Assembly (NCBI GenBank): GCA_029866155.1 | Contig: JARWZW010000056.1 | Span: forward strand, 1 to 64,000 | Direction: 5' to 3' | DNA: 64,000 nt | DNA from: Caulobacter sp. | GTDB taxonomy: Bacteria; Pseudomonadota; Alphaproteobacteria; Caulobacterales; Caulobacteraceae | Shown here: piece by piece, positions 1 to 8,361 of the stretch | Layout of the letters: each line of letters begins with the position of its first letter | How positions within the stretch are numbered: the stretch's first letter is position 1 | Made by a program: the position numbers and the translations under genes | The notes under the pieces: model-generated | Database searches by the model: none | The model's input: the letters and a program-made list of their open reading frames with translations, nothing else | What the model was told of the DNA's origin: nothing

Positions 1-1675
1 CATCGACGGTGAATACGTCCTCAACCCGACCCTCGACCAGATGACCGACAGCCAGCTCGACCTCGTCGTCGCCGGCACGCTCGACGCCCTGATGATGGTC
101 GAATCCGAGGCCAAGGAGCTCTCGGAAGAGATCATGCTGAACGCCCTGATGTTCGCGCATCGCGGCATGCAGCCGGTGATCGAGGCCATCATCGAAATGG
201 CCGAACACGCCGCCAAGGAGCCCTTCGACTTCACCGCCGAGGATCACTCCGACGTCGTCACCGCCATCCAGAAGCTGGTCGGCGAGGACATCAAGGCCGC
301 CTATACCCACGCCGGCAAATACGAGCGCCGCTCGGGCGTCGATGCGGCCAAGAAGGCCGCCGCCGCCAAGCTGGTGAAGACCGACGAAAATCCGGACGGC
401 GTCGATTCCGCCAAATTCGGTGCGGCCTTCAAGGAATGTGAAGCCCACGTCCTGCGTCGCGACATCATCGACAACGGCCACCGCGTCGACGGCCGCGCCC
501 TCGACAAGGTCCGCGACATCGTCTCGGAAGTCGGCGTCTTCCCGCGCACCCACGGCTCGGCCCTGTTCACCCGCGGTGAGACCCAGGCCATCGTGGTCGC
601 CACCCTCGGCACCGGCGAGGACGAGCAGTACGTCGACGCCCTGAGCGGGACCTACAAGGAGAAATTCCTCCTCCACTACAACTTCCCTCCCTATTCGGTC
701 GGCGAGACCGGCCGGATGGGCGGCGCAGGCCGTCGGGAAATCGGTCACGGCAAGCTGGCCTGGCGGGCGATCCGTCCCATGCTGCCGTCGTCGGAAGACT
801 TCCCCTACACCATCCGTCTGGTGTCGGAGATCACCGAGTCCAACGGCTCCTCCTCGATGGCCACGGTCTGTGGTTCGTCGCTAGCGCTGATGGATGCCGG
901 TGTGCCGCTGGTTCGCCCGGTCTCGGGCATTGCCATGGGCCTGATCCTCGAGCCCTCGGGCGAGTTCGCCATCCTGTCCGACATTCTGGGTGACGAAGAT
1001 CACCTCGGCGACATGGACTTCAAGGTGGCCGGCACCAGCGATGGCATCACCTCGCTGCAGATGGACATCAAGATCAGCGGCATCACCATCGAGATCATGA
1101 AGCAGGCCCTCGCCCAGGCGAAGGAAGGCCGTGATCACATCCTCGGTGAGATGAACAAGGCCATGGACGCGCCCCGCGAAGAGCTGGGCGAGTACGCGCC
1201 GAAGATCGAGACCATCAAGATTGCGGCGGACAAGATCCGCGAAGTGATCGGCACCGGCGGCAAGGTGATCCGCGAGATCGTCGCCACCACCGGCGCCAAG
1301 GTCGATATCGGCGATGACGGCACCATCAAGATCGCCGCCTCGGAACAGTCCAAGATCGACGCCGCCAAGGACTGGATCAAGTCCATCGCCTCGGAGCCGG
1401 AAATCGGCGCCATCTATAATGGCAAGGTCGTGAAGGTCGTCGATTTCGGCGCCTTCGTGAACTTCTTCGGCGCCAAGGACGGCCTGGTCCATGTCAGCCA
1501 GATCAGCAACGAACGCGTGGCCCGCCCCGCCGACGTGCTGAGCGAAGGCCAGATGGTCAAGGTCAAGCTCATCGGCTTCGACGATCGCGGCAAGACCAAG
1601 CTGTCCATGAAGGTTGTCGACCAGGAAACCGGCGAAGACCTGTCCAAGAAGGAAGTCGCCGCCGAAGAGGCGTAG
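1..1675 (+). CDS. pnp: Polyribonucleotide nucleotidyltransferase, 5' end outside window
   Basis: PNPase is a phosphorolytic 3'-to-5' exoribonuclease of mRNA and sRNA turnover. The frame is already open at base 2, so the first in-frame ATG (base 41) is internal. About 557 residues are visible; against the usual ~712, about 155 N-terminal residues are missing. Visible are the helical linker, the second RNase PH-like core, a KH domain with a GTGG loop near base 1250, and a C-terminal S1 domain (about 1410-1640) ending in an acidic tail. In Caulobacter the protein joins the RNase E degradosome (family knowledge). A strong terminator follows directly. Confidence 0.97.
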   Translation, partial: IDGEYVLNPTLDQMTDSQLDLVVAGTLDALMMVESEAKELSEEIMLNALMFAHRGMQPVIEAIIEMAEHAAKEPFDFTAEDHSDVVTAIQKLVGEDIKAAYTHAGKYERRSGVDAAKKAAAAKLVKTDENPDGVDSAKFGAAFKECEAHVLRRDIIDNGHRVDGRALDKVRDIVSEVGVFPRTHGSALFTRGETQAIVVATLGTGEDEQYVDALSGTYKEKFLLHYNFPPYSVGETGRMGGAGRREIGHGKLAWRAIRPMLPSSEDFPYTIRLVSEITESNGSSSMATVCGSSLALMDAGVPLVRPVSGIAMGLILEPSGEFAILSDILGDEDHLGDMDFKVAGTSDGITSLQMDIKISGITIEIMKQALAQAKEGRDHILGEMNKAMDAPREELGEYAPKIETIKIAADKIREVIGTGGKVIREIVATTGAKVDIGDDGTIKIAASEQSKIDAAKDWIKSIASEPEIGAIYNGKVVKVVDFGAFVNFFGAKDGLVHVSQISNERVARPADVLSEGQMVKVKLIGFDDRGKTKLSMKVVDQETGEDLSKKEVAAEEA

Positions 1676-1701
1676 GCCTTCTTTCAACGGCTGAAACCAC
1701 G

Positions 1702-1733
1702 AGGGGCGGCTCCGCAGGGGGCCGCCCCTTTTT
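1702..1733 (+). terminator. Rho-independent terminator of pnp
   Basis: A 9-bp stem (AGGGGCGGC with GCCGCCCCT) encloses a 10-base loop and runs into a short T tract, 27 bases after the pnp stop codon. Confidence 0.9.
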
Positions 1734-1746
1734 CAGTTTCGCCCGA

Positions 1747-3063
1747 TCAGTTCGGCCAGGTCCCGGGGTCCATCGCCAGGACCTCGCCGGCCAGATAGAG
1801 CGAGCCGCAGATCATGATCCGGGATGGCGGGTCCTGGGCCAGGGCCAGGTCGACAGCCGCTGAAACATCGCTTGCCTGTTCGGCCGGCAGGCCGGCGGCC
1901 CGGGCGGCCGAGACCAGCCGCTCCGGCGGACTGGCGGTCTGGGCGTCAAAGCTGGTGCAGATGACCCGTGGAGCCAGGCTCCGGAAGGCGTCGAAGAAGC
2001 CCTCGATATCCTTGCCGGCCAAGAGGCCGCAGACAATGGTGGTGGGTCGGCCGTCACGGCCCTGCAGAGCCTGCAGGGCGTCCGCCAGGGCCCGGGCGGC
2101 ATGGACATTGTGGCCACCGTCCAGCCAGAGGTCGGAACCGGCCTGGCGGGCCTTCTCCGCCAGAGGGCCCAGGGTTAGTCGTTGCATCCTGGCGGGCCAG
2201 ACCGCCGAGGCGACGCCCCTGGCGATGGCGGCCTCGTCTATACGGGGATGATCCAGGGTCAGGGCGGCCATGGCGGCCAGTCCGGCATTGGCCAGTTGGT
2301 GCGGCCCCGCCAGGGAGGGCAGGGGCAGGTCCAGCAGCCGGTCCCCCGTCTGCAGGACCAGCCGGCCAGACTGGTGAAAGGCGTCAAAGTCGCGGCCCAT
2401 GGCCAACAGGGGCGCGGCCAGCGCCTCGGCCCGGTCGCTGATGACGCCAAAGGCCTCTTCTCCCTGCCAGCCCGTGATCACCGGGGTCCCGGCCTTGATG
2501 ATCCCGGCCTTCTCTCCGGCGATCCCGGCGATATGGTCACCCAGAAACTCGCGGTGGTCATAGTCTACCGGGGCGATCACCGACAGGGCCGGCGGGTCGA
2601 TCACATTGGTGGCGTCCAGCGCCCCGCCCAGTCCCACCTCCAGCAGGCAGAGGTCGGCCGGGACCTCGCTGAAGGCCAGGAAGGCCGCGGCCGTGGTGAT
2701 CTCGAAGAAGGTGATGGCCAAGCCGCCGTTGGCGGTCTCGACCCGCTCCAGCACCTCAGCAAGATGATCCTCGGCGATCAGGGTTCCGGCCAGGCGGATC
2801 CGTTCGGCGAAGCGCACCAGATGGGGCGAGGTGAAGACATGGACCCGCAGTCCGGCGGCCTCGGCCATGGCCCGCAGGAAGGCGACGGTGGAGCCCTTGC
2901 CGTTGGTCCCGGCCACATGGATGACGGGCGGCAGCCTGAGCTGCGGATCGCCAAGGGCCGCACAGAGCCGCCGCATGCGGCCCAGCGACAGGTCGATCTT
3001 TTTCGGATGCAGGGCCTGAAGCCGCATCAGGGCGGCGTCGTGGGGGCGCAGATGGTCGGTCAT
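1747..3063 (-). CDS. folC: Bifunctional folylpolyglutamate / dihydrofolate synthase
   Basis: Adds glutamate to folates and makes dihydrofolate from dihydropteroate in the cytoplasm. The protein (438 aa from the chosen start) carries the Mur-ligase-type P-loop GTNGKGST near residue 50 and a C-terminal ligase domain with a DGGHN motif. The frame stays open upstream, but that extension only translates a palindromic repeat, so I chose the ATG at 3063 (MTDHLRPHD). It is the last gene of the minus-strand trp-accD-folC array; accD-folC adjacency is common in Proteobacteria. Confidence 0.93.
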   Translation of the reverse strand: MTDHLRPHDAALMRLQALHPKKIDLSLGRMRRLCAALGDPQLRLPPVIHVAGTNGKGSTVAFLRAMAEAAGLRVHVFTSPHLVRFAERIRLAGTLIAEDHLAEVLERVETANGGLAITFFEITTAAAFLAFSEVPADLCLLEVGLGGALDATNVIDPPALSVIAPVDYDHREFLGDHIAGIAGEKAGIIKAGTPVITGWQGEEAFGVISDRAEALAAPLLAMGRDFDAFHQSGRLVLQTGDRLLDLPLPSLAGPHQLANAGLAAMAALTLDHPRIDEAAIARGVASAVWPARMQRLTLGPLAEKARQAGSDLWLDGGHNVHAARALADALQALQGRDGRPTTIVCGLLAGKDIEGFFDAFRSLAPRVICTSFDAQTASPPERLVSAARAAGLPAEQASDVSAAVDLALAQDPPSRIMICGSLYLAGEVLAMDPGTWPN

Positions 3064-3071
3064 GCTTTCGG

Positions 3072-3232
3072 AATCCTCCCCCTCGAGGAGGGGGACCATC
3101 GCAAGGGCGATGGTGGAGGGGGTCCTCAACGGACCTTGGAAGCGGCGGCTGGCGGTCTTTCCCGCGAAGATGGAGGGCGGACCCACTCAGTCGGCTTCGC
3201 CGACAGCTCCCCCGCTGAGGGGGAGCATCCTC
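3072..3232. repeat. Mosaic palindromic repeat between accD and folC
   Basis: Four hairpins follow one another: 3077-3095 (TCCCCCT with AGGGGGA), 3095-3114 (ACCATCG with CGATGGT), 3190-3204 (GTCGGC-TTC-GCCGAC) and 3206-3226 (GCTCCCCC with GGGGGAGC). Mosaic elements like this are scattered between genes in Caulobacteraceae and other alphaproteobacteria. Lying inside a co-directional gene array, it could stabilise or attenuate the mRNA (inference). Confidence 0.75.
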
Positions 3233-3240
3233 AAGCGACG

Positions 3241-4167
3241 TTACGCCACCGGTGAACGGTCGCGGCCCATCATCAGGGTGCCCAGCACCGAGCCCAGGAT
3301 GATCGGGAGCTGGTCGCGGGGGACGACCCTGTCGACCATGCCCTTCTCGACCAGATACTCCGAGCGCTGGAAGCCCGGCGGCAGGGTCTCGCGGATGGTC
3401 TGTTCAATGACCCGGGGACCGGCAAAGCCGATCAGGGCGCCCGGCTCGGCCAGGTGGATGTCGCCCAGCATGGCGTAACTGGCGGTGACCCCGCCTGTGG
3501 TGGGGTCGGTCAGGACCACGACATAGGGCAGGCGAGCCCGCTTGAGCTCCTGGATGGCCAGGGTCGTGCGGGCCATCTGCATCAGGGAGAGAGTGCCCTC
3601 CTGCATCCGGGCCCCGCCGGCGGCGGTGAAGACCACCATCGGAGCCTGACGGGCCACGGCGGCCCGGGCGGCGGCGACGAAGGCCTCGCCCGCCGCCATG
3701 CCCAGGGAACCGCCCATGAAGGCGAAGTCCTGGACCAGCACCACGGCCGGGACCGACCGGATGGCCCCAAAACCGATGGCCATGGCGTCCGGCTCACCGG
3801 TTGCCTTGCGGGCTGCGGCCAGACGGTCCCGATAGGGCTTGCCGTCCGAGAAGCCGAGGGGATCCTCCGGCACGGCCGGGGTCGGGATGGACTCGAACTG
3901 TCCTTCATCGAAGGTATAGGCGAAGCGCAGCTTGGGGCCGATACGCATGTGACGGCCGGCCGGGGTGACCCACAGGGCCGCCTCGAGGTCCGGCCGATAG
4001 ATCATCTCGCCGGTGTCGGGACATTTGACCCAGAGGTTCTCCGGGGTCTCGCGCTTGCTGAACGCGCCGCGCACGCCCGGGGCAATCCGCGACAGCCAGC
4101 CGCTGCGCTCCTTGGCCGGGGCCGGGGGACGGGTGGGCTTGTCGCCCTTGGATTCTGCCATAGCCAT
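3241..4167 (-). CDS. accD: Acetyl-CoA carboxylase carboxyltransferase subunit beta
   Basis: Beta half of the carboxyltransferase that moves the carboxyl group from biotin to acetyl-CoA, giving malonyl-CoA for fatty-acid synthesis; it partners with AccA. At 308 aa it has the usual length and crotonase-like core ([27 protein letters not shown]). The N-terminal zinc ribbon is degenerate: only Cys49 remains, and the positions matching the other three E. coli cysteines are Thr52, Thr68 and Gly71. The ATG at 4161 is an alternative start. It lies 11 bases after trpA, probably in the same transcript. Confidence 0.95.
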   Translation of the reverse strand: MAMAESKGDKPTRPPAPAKERSGWLSRIAPGVRGAFSKRETPENLWVKCPDTGEMIYRPDLEAALWVTPAGRHMRIGPKLRFAYTFDEGQFESIPTPAVPEDPLGFSDGKPYRDRLAAARKATGEPDAMAIGFGAIRSVPAVVLVQDFAFMGGSLGMAAGEAFVAAARAAVARQAPMVVFTAAGGARMQEGTLSLMQMARTTLAIQELKRARLPYVVVLTDPTTGGVTASYAMLGDIHLAEPGALIGFAGPRVIEQTIRETLPPGFQRSEYLVEKGMVDRVVPRDQLPIILGSVLGTLMMGRDRSPVA

Positions 4168-4178
4168 CGTCTACCGCC

Positions 4179-5015
4179 TCAAGCCAGACCGACTCGCGCC
4201 GAACCTACAGCTTTGGCCAAGGTGGAAGCCTTGGAAAGCACTCTCGTGGTCACATTTTCGTTCGCACCGGAAGCGATCAATTCCAGGGCGCCGGCGATCT
4301 CGTCCACGAAGGCCGAGCCCACAACAACGCCATCGGCGATCCGGGCGACGCTGGCGGCCTGTTCCGGCGTGCGAATACCAAACCCGACCGCCACAGGAAG
4401 ATGGGACGCCGCACGGACCCGTGCAACCGCCGGGGCGATATCATCGGCCTGGGCTGACTTCACGCCGGTCACGCCGGCCACGGAGACGTAATAGACAAAC
4501 CCGGATGTCCGTTTGACGACCGTGGCCAGTCGGTGGTCATCCGTGGTCGGGGCGGTCAGGCGAATGAGGGAAATCCCGACCTCTTCAAGAGCGTCCGTCA
4601 GTTCATCGGCCTCTTCCGGTGGGCAGTCCACACAGATCAGCCCGTCGATCCCGGCTGCGGCCGCGCGGCTGGCAAAGGCGACATAGCCGGCGCTGAACAA
4701 GGGGTTCAGATAGCCCATCAGAACCACCGGGGTGTCGCTGTCGGTCTTCCGGAACTCCGCTGCCAGGGACAGGGTGCGGTTCAGGGTCATGCCGGCCTTC
4801 AGCGCCCGCAGGGCGGCCCGCTGGATCGGCGGGCCCTCGGCCATGGGGTCGGAGAAGGCGTAGCCTAGCTCGATGACATCGACCCCGGCGCCCGGCAGGC
4901 CGCGCAGGATGTCCAGCGAGGTTTCGTAGTCGGGATCGCCGCCCATGACATAGGCCACGAATGCGGCCCGTCCCTGTTCGGCCAGGGCTGCGAAACGTTT
5001 GTCGATGCGGTTCAA
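4179..5015 (-). CDS. trpA: Tryptophan synthase alpha chain
   Basis: Cleaves indole-3-glycerol phosphate to indole and glyceraldehyde-3-phosphate; indole is channelled to TrpB. The 278-aa protein is a complete TIM barrel. Numbering matches E. coli exactly here: catalytic Glu49 is present in VIELG, but the second catalytic acid, Asp60 in E. coli, is Glu60 in DPMAEGPP. The phosphate-binding GFGI and GSAFVD motifs are present. It starts 4 bases after the stop of a small exported-protein gene that separates it from trpB, so the usual trpB-trpA junction is interrupted. Confidence 0.96.
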   Translation of the reverse strand: MNRIDKRFAALAEQGRAAFVAYVMGGDPDYETSLDILRGLPGAGVDVIELGYAFSDPMAEGPPIQRAALRALKAGMTLNRTLSLAAEFRKTDSDTPVVLMGYLNPLFSAGYVAFASRAAAAGIDGLICVDCPPEEADELTDALEEVGISLIRLTAPTTDDHRLATVVKRTSGFVYYVSVAGVTGVKSAQADDIAPAVARVRAASHLPVAVGFGIRTPEQAASVARIADGVVVGSAFVDEIAGALELIASGANENVTTRVLSKASTLAKAVGSARVGLA

Positions 5016-5019
5016 CAGG

Positions 5020-5442
5020 CTACTCGCTCACGTCACAGGATACGGCGGTCAAAAAGAGCACCACGACTACCCTGTCATCCCCGGCCAGGGGAACATCCCC
5101 CTGGCCCAGGGGATAGATCTGGGCCGTGTCGCACAGCGCCCGGGAAGGCCGGACAAAACTCATGGCCTGGCCGGCGCCGACCGATCTGGCGGTCCAGCCG
5201 CCGGCGAAGAGCCGGTCCGACACCCGGTCGACCAGTTCGGGAATGTCGGCGCTGGCGACGACGAAACAGTCGGAATCGACGTCTGAGCTGTCGGTCAGCT
5301 TGAAGGCGCAGGGGCGGGCCCTGTCGGGCAGGGCCTGGTACAGGGACGGTCGTTCCCGCGACAGGCCGGCCGCGGCCGCCCCGGACAGTTCGCCCGGTGA
5401 TGCGGCGCCAAGCGCCAGGGTCATCAGGAGGGCGGCGACCAT
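5020..5442 (-). CDS. Small exported protein of unknown function between trpB and trpA
   Basis: The ATG at 5442 shares its A with the trpB stop codon (TGATG), which implies translational coupling and fixes a 140-aa product. The N-terminus ([18 protein letters not shown]) looks like a signal peptide, so this is a periplasmic candidate. The mature part has four cysteines (RPCAF, DSDCF, ALCDT, VSCDV), enough for two disulfides. I recognise no family. It sits 4 bases upstream of trpA, so expression is tied to tryptophan synthesis, yet an exported protein has no evident role in that cytoplasmic pathway. Confidence 0.7.
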   Translation of the reverse strand: MVAALLMTLALGAASPGELSGAAAAGLSRERPSLYQALPDRARPCAFKLTDSSDVDSDCFVVASADIPELVDRVSDRLFAGGWTARSVGAGQAMSFVRPSRALCDTAQIYPLGQGDVPLAGDDRVVVVLFLTAVSCDVSE

Positions 5443-6701
5443 CAGATCGTCCGTCCCAGGGCGTCGGCCACGGTGAAGATGTCCTTGTCGCCCCTGCCGC
5501 ACATATTCATCACGATGATGCCGTCCTTGCCCAGTTCCTTCGCCAGGTCCCCGACCCGGGCCAGGGCATGGGCCGGCTCGAGAGCAGGGATGATGCCTTC
5601 CTGTTCGGCGCAGAGCTGGAAGGCCGCCAGGGCCTCCTTGTCGGTGGCCGAGACATATTCGGCCCGGCCGGTGTCGTGCAGGAAGCTGTGTTCCGGTCCG
5701 ATGCCCGGATAGTCCAGGCCGGCGCTGATGGAATGGGCGTCGATGATCTGGCCGTCGTCGTCCTGCAGCAAATAGGTCTTGTTGCCATGCAGGACGCCAG
5801 GCCGGCCACCGGTCAGGCTGGCGGCATGTTCCCCGGTCTCGATGCCGTGTCCGGCCGCCTCGACCCCGATCAGCCGCACGCCTTCATCGGCGAGGAAGGG
5901 ATGGAAAAGGCCGATGGAGTTGGAACCACCGCCGATACAGGCCACCACGGCGTCCGGCAGCCGGCCTTCCAGCTCCAGGATCTGAGCCCGGGCTTCGATC
6001 CCGATGATAGACTGGAAATCCCGCACCATGGCTGGATAGGGATGGGGGCCGGCTGCCGTGCCGATCAGGTAATAGGTGTCCTCGACATTGGTCACCCAGT
6101 CCCGCATGGCCTCGTTCATGGCGTCCTTGAGGGTGCCGGTCCCGGATGTGACGGGACGGACCTCCGCGCCCAGGAGGTTCATCCGGAACACATTGGGCTT
6201 CTGCCGTTCGACATCGGTGGCGCCCATATAGACCACACAGGGCAGGCCGAACCGGGCGCAGACCGTCGCCGTGGCCACGCCATGCTGGCCGGCGCCGGTC
6301 TCGGCGATGATACGGGTCTTGCCCATCCGTCTGGCCAGCAGGATCTGGCCGAGGGCGTTGTTGATCTTGTGGCTACCGGTGTGGTTCAGCTCGTCGCGCT
6401 TGAACCAGATCTTCGCGCCGCCGTAGTAGGCGGTCAACCTTTCGGCGAAATACATAGGGCTGGGCCGGCCGGTATAGTGCCTGTGGAACGAGGCCAGTTC
6501 GTCCTGAAAGGCCGGATCCGCCTTGGCGGCGGCATAGGCCTCGCCCAGGCCCAGAACCAGGGGCATCAGGGTCTCGGCTACATAGAGGCCGCCAAACTCA
6601 CCAAACTTGCCCCGGGCATCCGGCAGGGCGTTCCAGTCGTTGGGACGGAGGGTAGGCGGCGTGGGGGCGTTCAAGACGGACTCACTGGCTGCGCACGGCA
6701 T
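5442..6701 (-). CDS. trpB: Tryptophan synthase beta chain
   Basis: PLP enzyme joining indole and serine to make tryptophan, in complex with TrpA. At 419 aa it has the expected length. Lys112 in HTGSHKINN forms the Schiff base, and GGGSN is the PLP phosphate loop. The chosen ATG overlaps the end of trpF by 20 bases; the first ~25 residues are poorly conserved, so the true start may lie slightly downstream. The stop overlaps the next gene as TGATG. Confidence 0.97.
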   Translation of the reverse strand: MPCAASESVLNAPTPPTLRPNDWNALPDARGKFGEFGGLYVAETLMPLVLGLGEAYAAAKADPAFQDELASFHRHYTGRPSPMYFAERLTAYYGGAKIWFKRDELNHTGSHKINNALGQILLARRMGKTRIIAETGAGQHGVATATVCARFGLPCVVYMGATDVERQKPNVFRMNLLGAEVRPVTSGTGTLKDAMNEAMRDWVTNVEDTYYLIGTAAGPHPYPAMVRDFQSIIGIEARAQILELEGRLPDAVVACIGGGSNSIGLFHPFLADEGVRLIGVEAAGHGIETGEHAASLTGGRPGVLHGNKTYLLQDDDGQIIDAHSISAGLDYPGIGPEHSFLHDTGRAEYVSATDKEALAAFQLCAEQEGIIPALEPAHALARVGDLAKELGKDGIIVMNMCGRGDKDIFTVADALGRTI

Positions 6702-7338
6702 CCAGAAAAGCCGTGATCAAGGGGCCGTCCTTTATCCCCGGACCCCGCTCCACGCCAGAGGAAACGTCCGCCAGGGGAGCGCCCGACAGTCGCAGGGCCT
6801 CGGTCACATTCCAGGGGTCAAGCCCGCCAGCCAGGAAATGCGGTCTCTGGAAGCGTCGGCCGGCGAGCAGTGTCCAGTCAAACCGGGCGCCGGTTCCGCC
6901 GGGCAGGTCGCTTCCCTGCGGTGGCCGGGCGTCAAACAGCAGGTGCTCCACCACCCCGTCCCATTTGACGGCAGCCTCGATATCGCCCTGGTCCGACACC
7001 GACAGGGCCCGGATCAGGTTGACGCCGGTGCGGGTCGAGATCGACCGGGCCCGGGCCGGGCTCTCCTTGCCGTGCAACTGGATGAAGTCCGGCTTCAGGG
7101 CGGTGACGATCCTGTCGATCAGGGCGTCGTCAGCATCGACGGTGATCGCCACGATGGCCGGCGGCTTGCGGGGTCCGTCCCGCCGCGCCACGGCGGCCAG
7201 CCTGGCCGCGTCCTCGGGACTGACATAGCGGGGGCTCTTGTCGAAAAAGTTCAGACCCAGAAAGGCTGCGCCGCCGTGTACCGCCGACTGGACGGTTTCA
7301 GAGGTCGACAGGCCGCAGATCTTGGCCTGGCGGGTCAA
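6682..7338 (-). CDS. trpF: Phosphoribosylanthranilate isomerase
   Basis: Amadori isomerase making CdRP from phosphoribosylanthranilate, the step before indole-glycerol-phosphate synthase. It is 218 aa. The N-terminal KICGLS holds the general-base Cys8, LLFDAR the general-acid Asp, and LAGGLDP and DVSSGVE bind phosphate. The start overlaps the mscL stop as ATGA. The order trpF-trpB-x-trpA leaves trpE, G, D and C elsewhere, as is usual in alphaproteobacteria. Confidence 0.96.
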   Translation of the reverse strand: MTRQAKICGLSTSETVQSAVHGGAAFLGLNFFDKSPRYVSPEDAARLAAVARRDGPRKPPAIVAITVDADDALIDRIVTALKPDFIQLHGKESPARARSISTRTGVNLIRALSVSDQGDIEAAVKWDGVVEHLLFDARPPQGSDLPGGTGARFDWTLLAGRRFQRPHFLAGGLDPWNVTEALRLSGAPLADVSSGVERGPGIKDGPLITAFLDAVRSQ

Positions 7339-7775
7339 GACGCCTTGTCCCGAGCGGGTTTTTGGCCAGCCGCAAGAAGGTCGCGAATCTCGATCAGAAG
7401 AAGTTCGCTGGGGGTTGGGGCCGGCGGGGTGGATGGGGCGGGGGCATCCGCCTCCTTCCGGCGCATGGCGTTGACGGCCTTGACCAGCAGGAAGACGGCG
7501 AAGGCGACGATGACGAACTGGATGACGGTATTGATGAAGGCGCCGTAGCCGAGAGCGACCTCGACCGCCTTCTTGGCGGGGTCCGCCGCCGCCAGCACGA
7601 TCTTCAGGTCGGAGAAGTCCACCCGGGCCAGCAGCAGGCCGATGGGCGGCATGATGATCTGCTCGACCAGGCTGGTGACGATCTTGCCGAAGGCGCCGCC
7701 GACGATGACGCCGACCGCCAGGTCGATGACATTGCCCCGGGAAATGAACTGACGGAACTCGCTGACAACGCTCAA
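7335..7775 (-). CDS. mscL: Large-conductance mechanosensitive channel
   Basis: Inner-membrane pentameric channel that opens under membrane tension and releases solutes on hypo-osmotic shock. The 146-aa protein shows the MscL plan: amphipathic N-terminus ([18 protein letters not shown]), pore-lining helix with [12 protein letters not shown], a periplasmic loop, second helix (about 85-105), a Pro/Ala linker and a C-terminal helix ([12 protein letters not shown]). It is joined to trpF by a 4-base ATGA overlap and follows ihfB by 26 bases, so it probably shares their transcript. Confidence 0.95.
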   Translation of the reverse strand: MSVVSEFRQFISRGNVIDLAVGVIVGGAFGKIVTSLVEQIIMPPIGLLLARVDFSDLKIVLAAADPAKKAVEVALGYGAFINTVIQFVIVAFAVFLLVKAVNAMRRKEADAPAPSTPPAPTPSELLLIEIRDLLAAGQKPARDKAS

Positions 7776-7801
7776 ACTCTGACTCCGCTTTCGATGGCGG
7801 G

Positions 7802-8083
7802 TCAGTCGGCGTTCAGCCGGGCCCGCAGTTCCTTGCCGCTCTTGAAGAAGGGCACATGTTTGGCCGGGACGTCGACCGTTTCCCCGGTGCGGGGATTGCG
7901 GCCGGACCGGGCAGGCCGGGACCGGACCGAAAAGGCGCCAAATCCCCGAAGCTCGACCCGTCCGCCCTGTTCCAGGGCCTGGATCATGCGCTCGAGGATG
8001 ACCCCGACCACCCGCTCGACATCCTTCTGGGTCAGATGCGGGTTTTCCGCCGCCAGACTGGCGATCAACTCGGACTTGATCAT
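7802..8083 (-). CDS. ihfB: Integration host factor subunit beta
   Basis: DNA-bending HU/IHF-family protein that dimerises with IhfA. At 93 aa it has the standard length. The beta-arm motif RNPRTGE with its intercalating proline, and the C-terminal [10 protein letters not shown], are clear. It lies 278 bases downstream of rpsA, the classic rpsA-ihfB neighbourhood, with the rpsA terminator between, so it may have its own promoter. Confidence 0.95.
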   Translation of the reverse strand: MIKSELIASLAAENPHLTQKDVERVVGVILERMIQALEQGGRVELRGFGAFSVRSRPARSGRNPRTGETVDVPAKHVPFFKSGKELRARLNAD

Positions 8084-8245
8084 CTTCTATCCCCGCCCGC
8101 CCCTCGGGCCAGTCGACCTTTGCCCAACTCGCTGAGAGTCTTCAAGGGGTTGCGTGGCCGACTCGTCCGGGGCTTCAGGGGATAACCCCCAAAATCGCCC
8201 GAAAAGACACAGGCGCCCTGCAGATGGGCATTCCCCTGAAAGGCG

Positions 8246-8275
8246 AAACGGCGGCCCGGATGCCCGGACCGCCGC
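8246..8275 (-). terminator. Rho-independent terminator after rpsA
   Basis: On the minus strand an 11-bp GC-rich stem (CGGCGGTCCGG with CCGGGCCGCCG, one T-G pair) and a GCAT-type loop are followed by TTT, about 85 bases after the rpsA stop. Confidence 0.65.
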
Positions 8276-8361
8276 TTCTGGTCTTCAGCCTTGAGCCCGG
8301 GCGTCCGGGTCAGGACCTGATGAGCGCATCAGAACCTGCCGGGGCCCGGGCCAGGAGCCTC

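Noticed and set aside
2178..3255. Plus-strand open frame opposite folC
   Set aside because: Antisense shadow rich in Gly, Gln and Asp, with no motif; folC on the minus strand is complete.
5442..7338. trp leader peptide / attenuator for the trpFBA genes
   Set aside because: No short Trp-rich frame followed by alternative hairpins precedes trpF; it is coupled to mscL instead.
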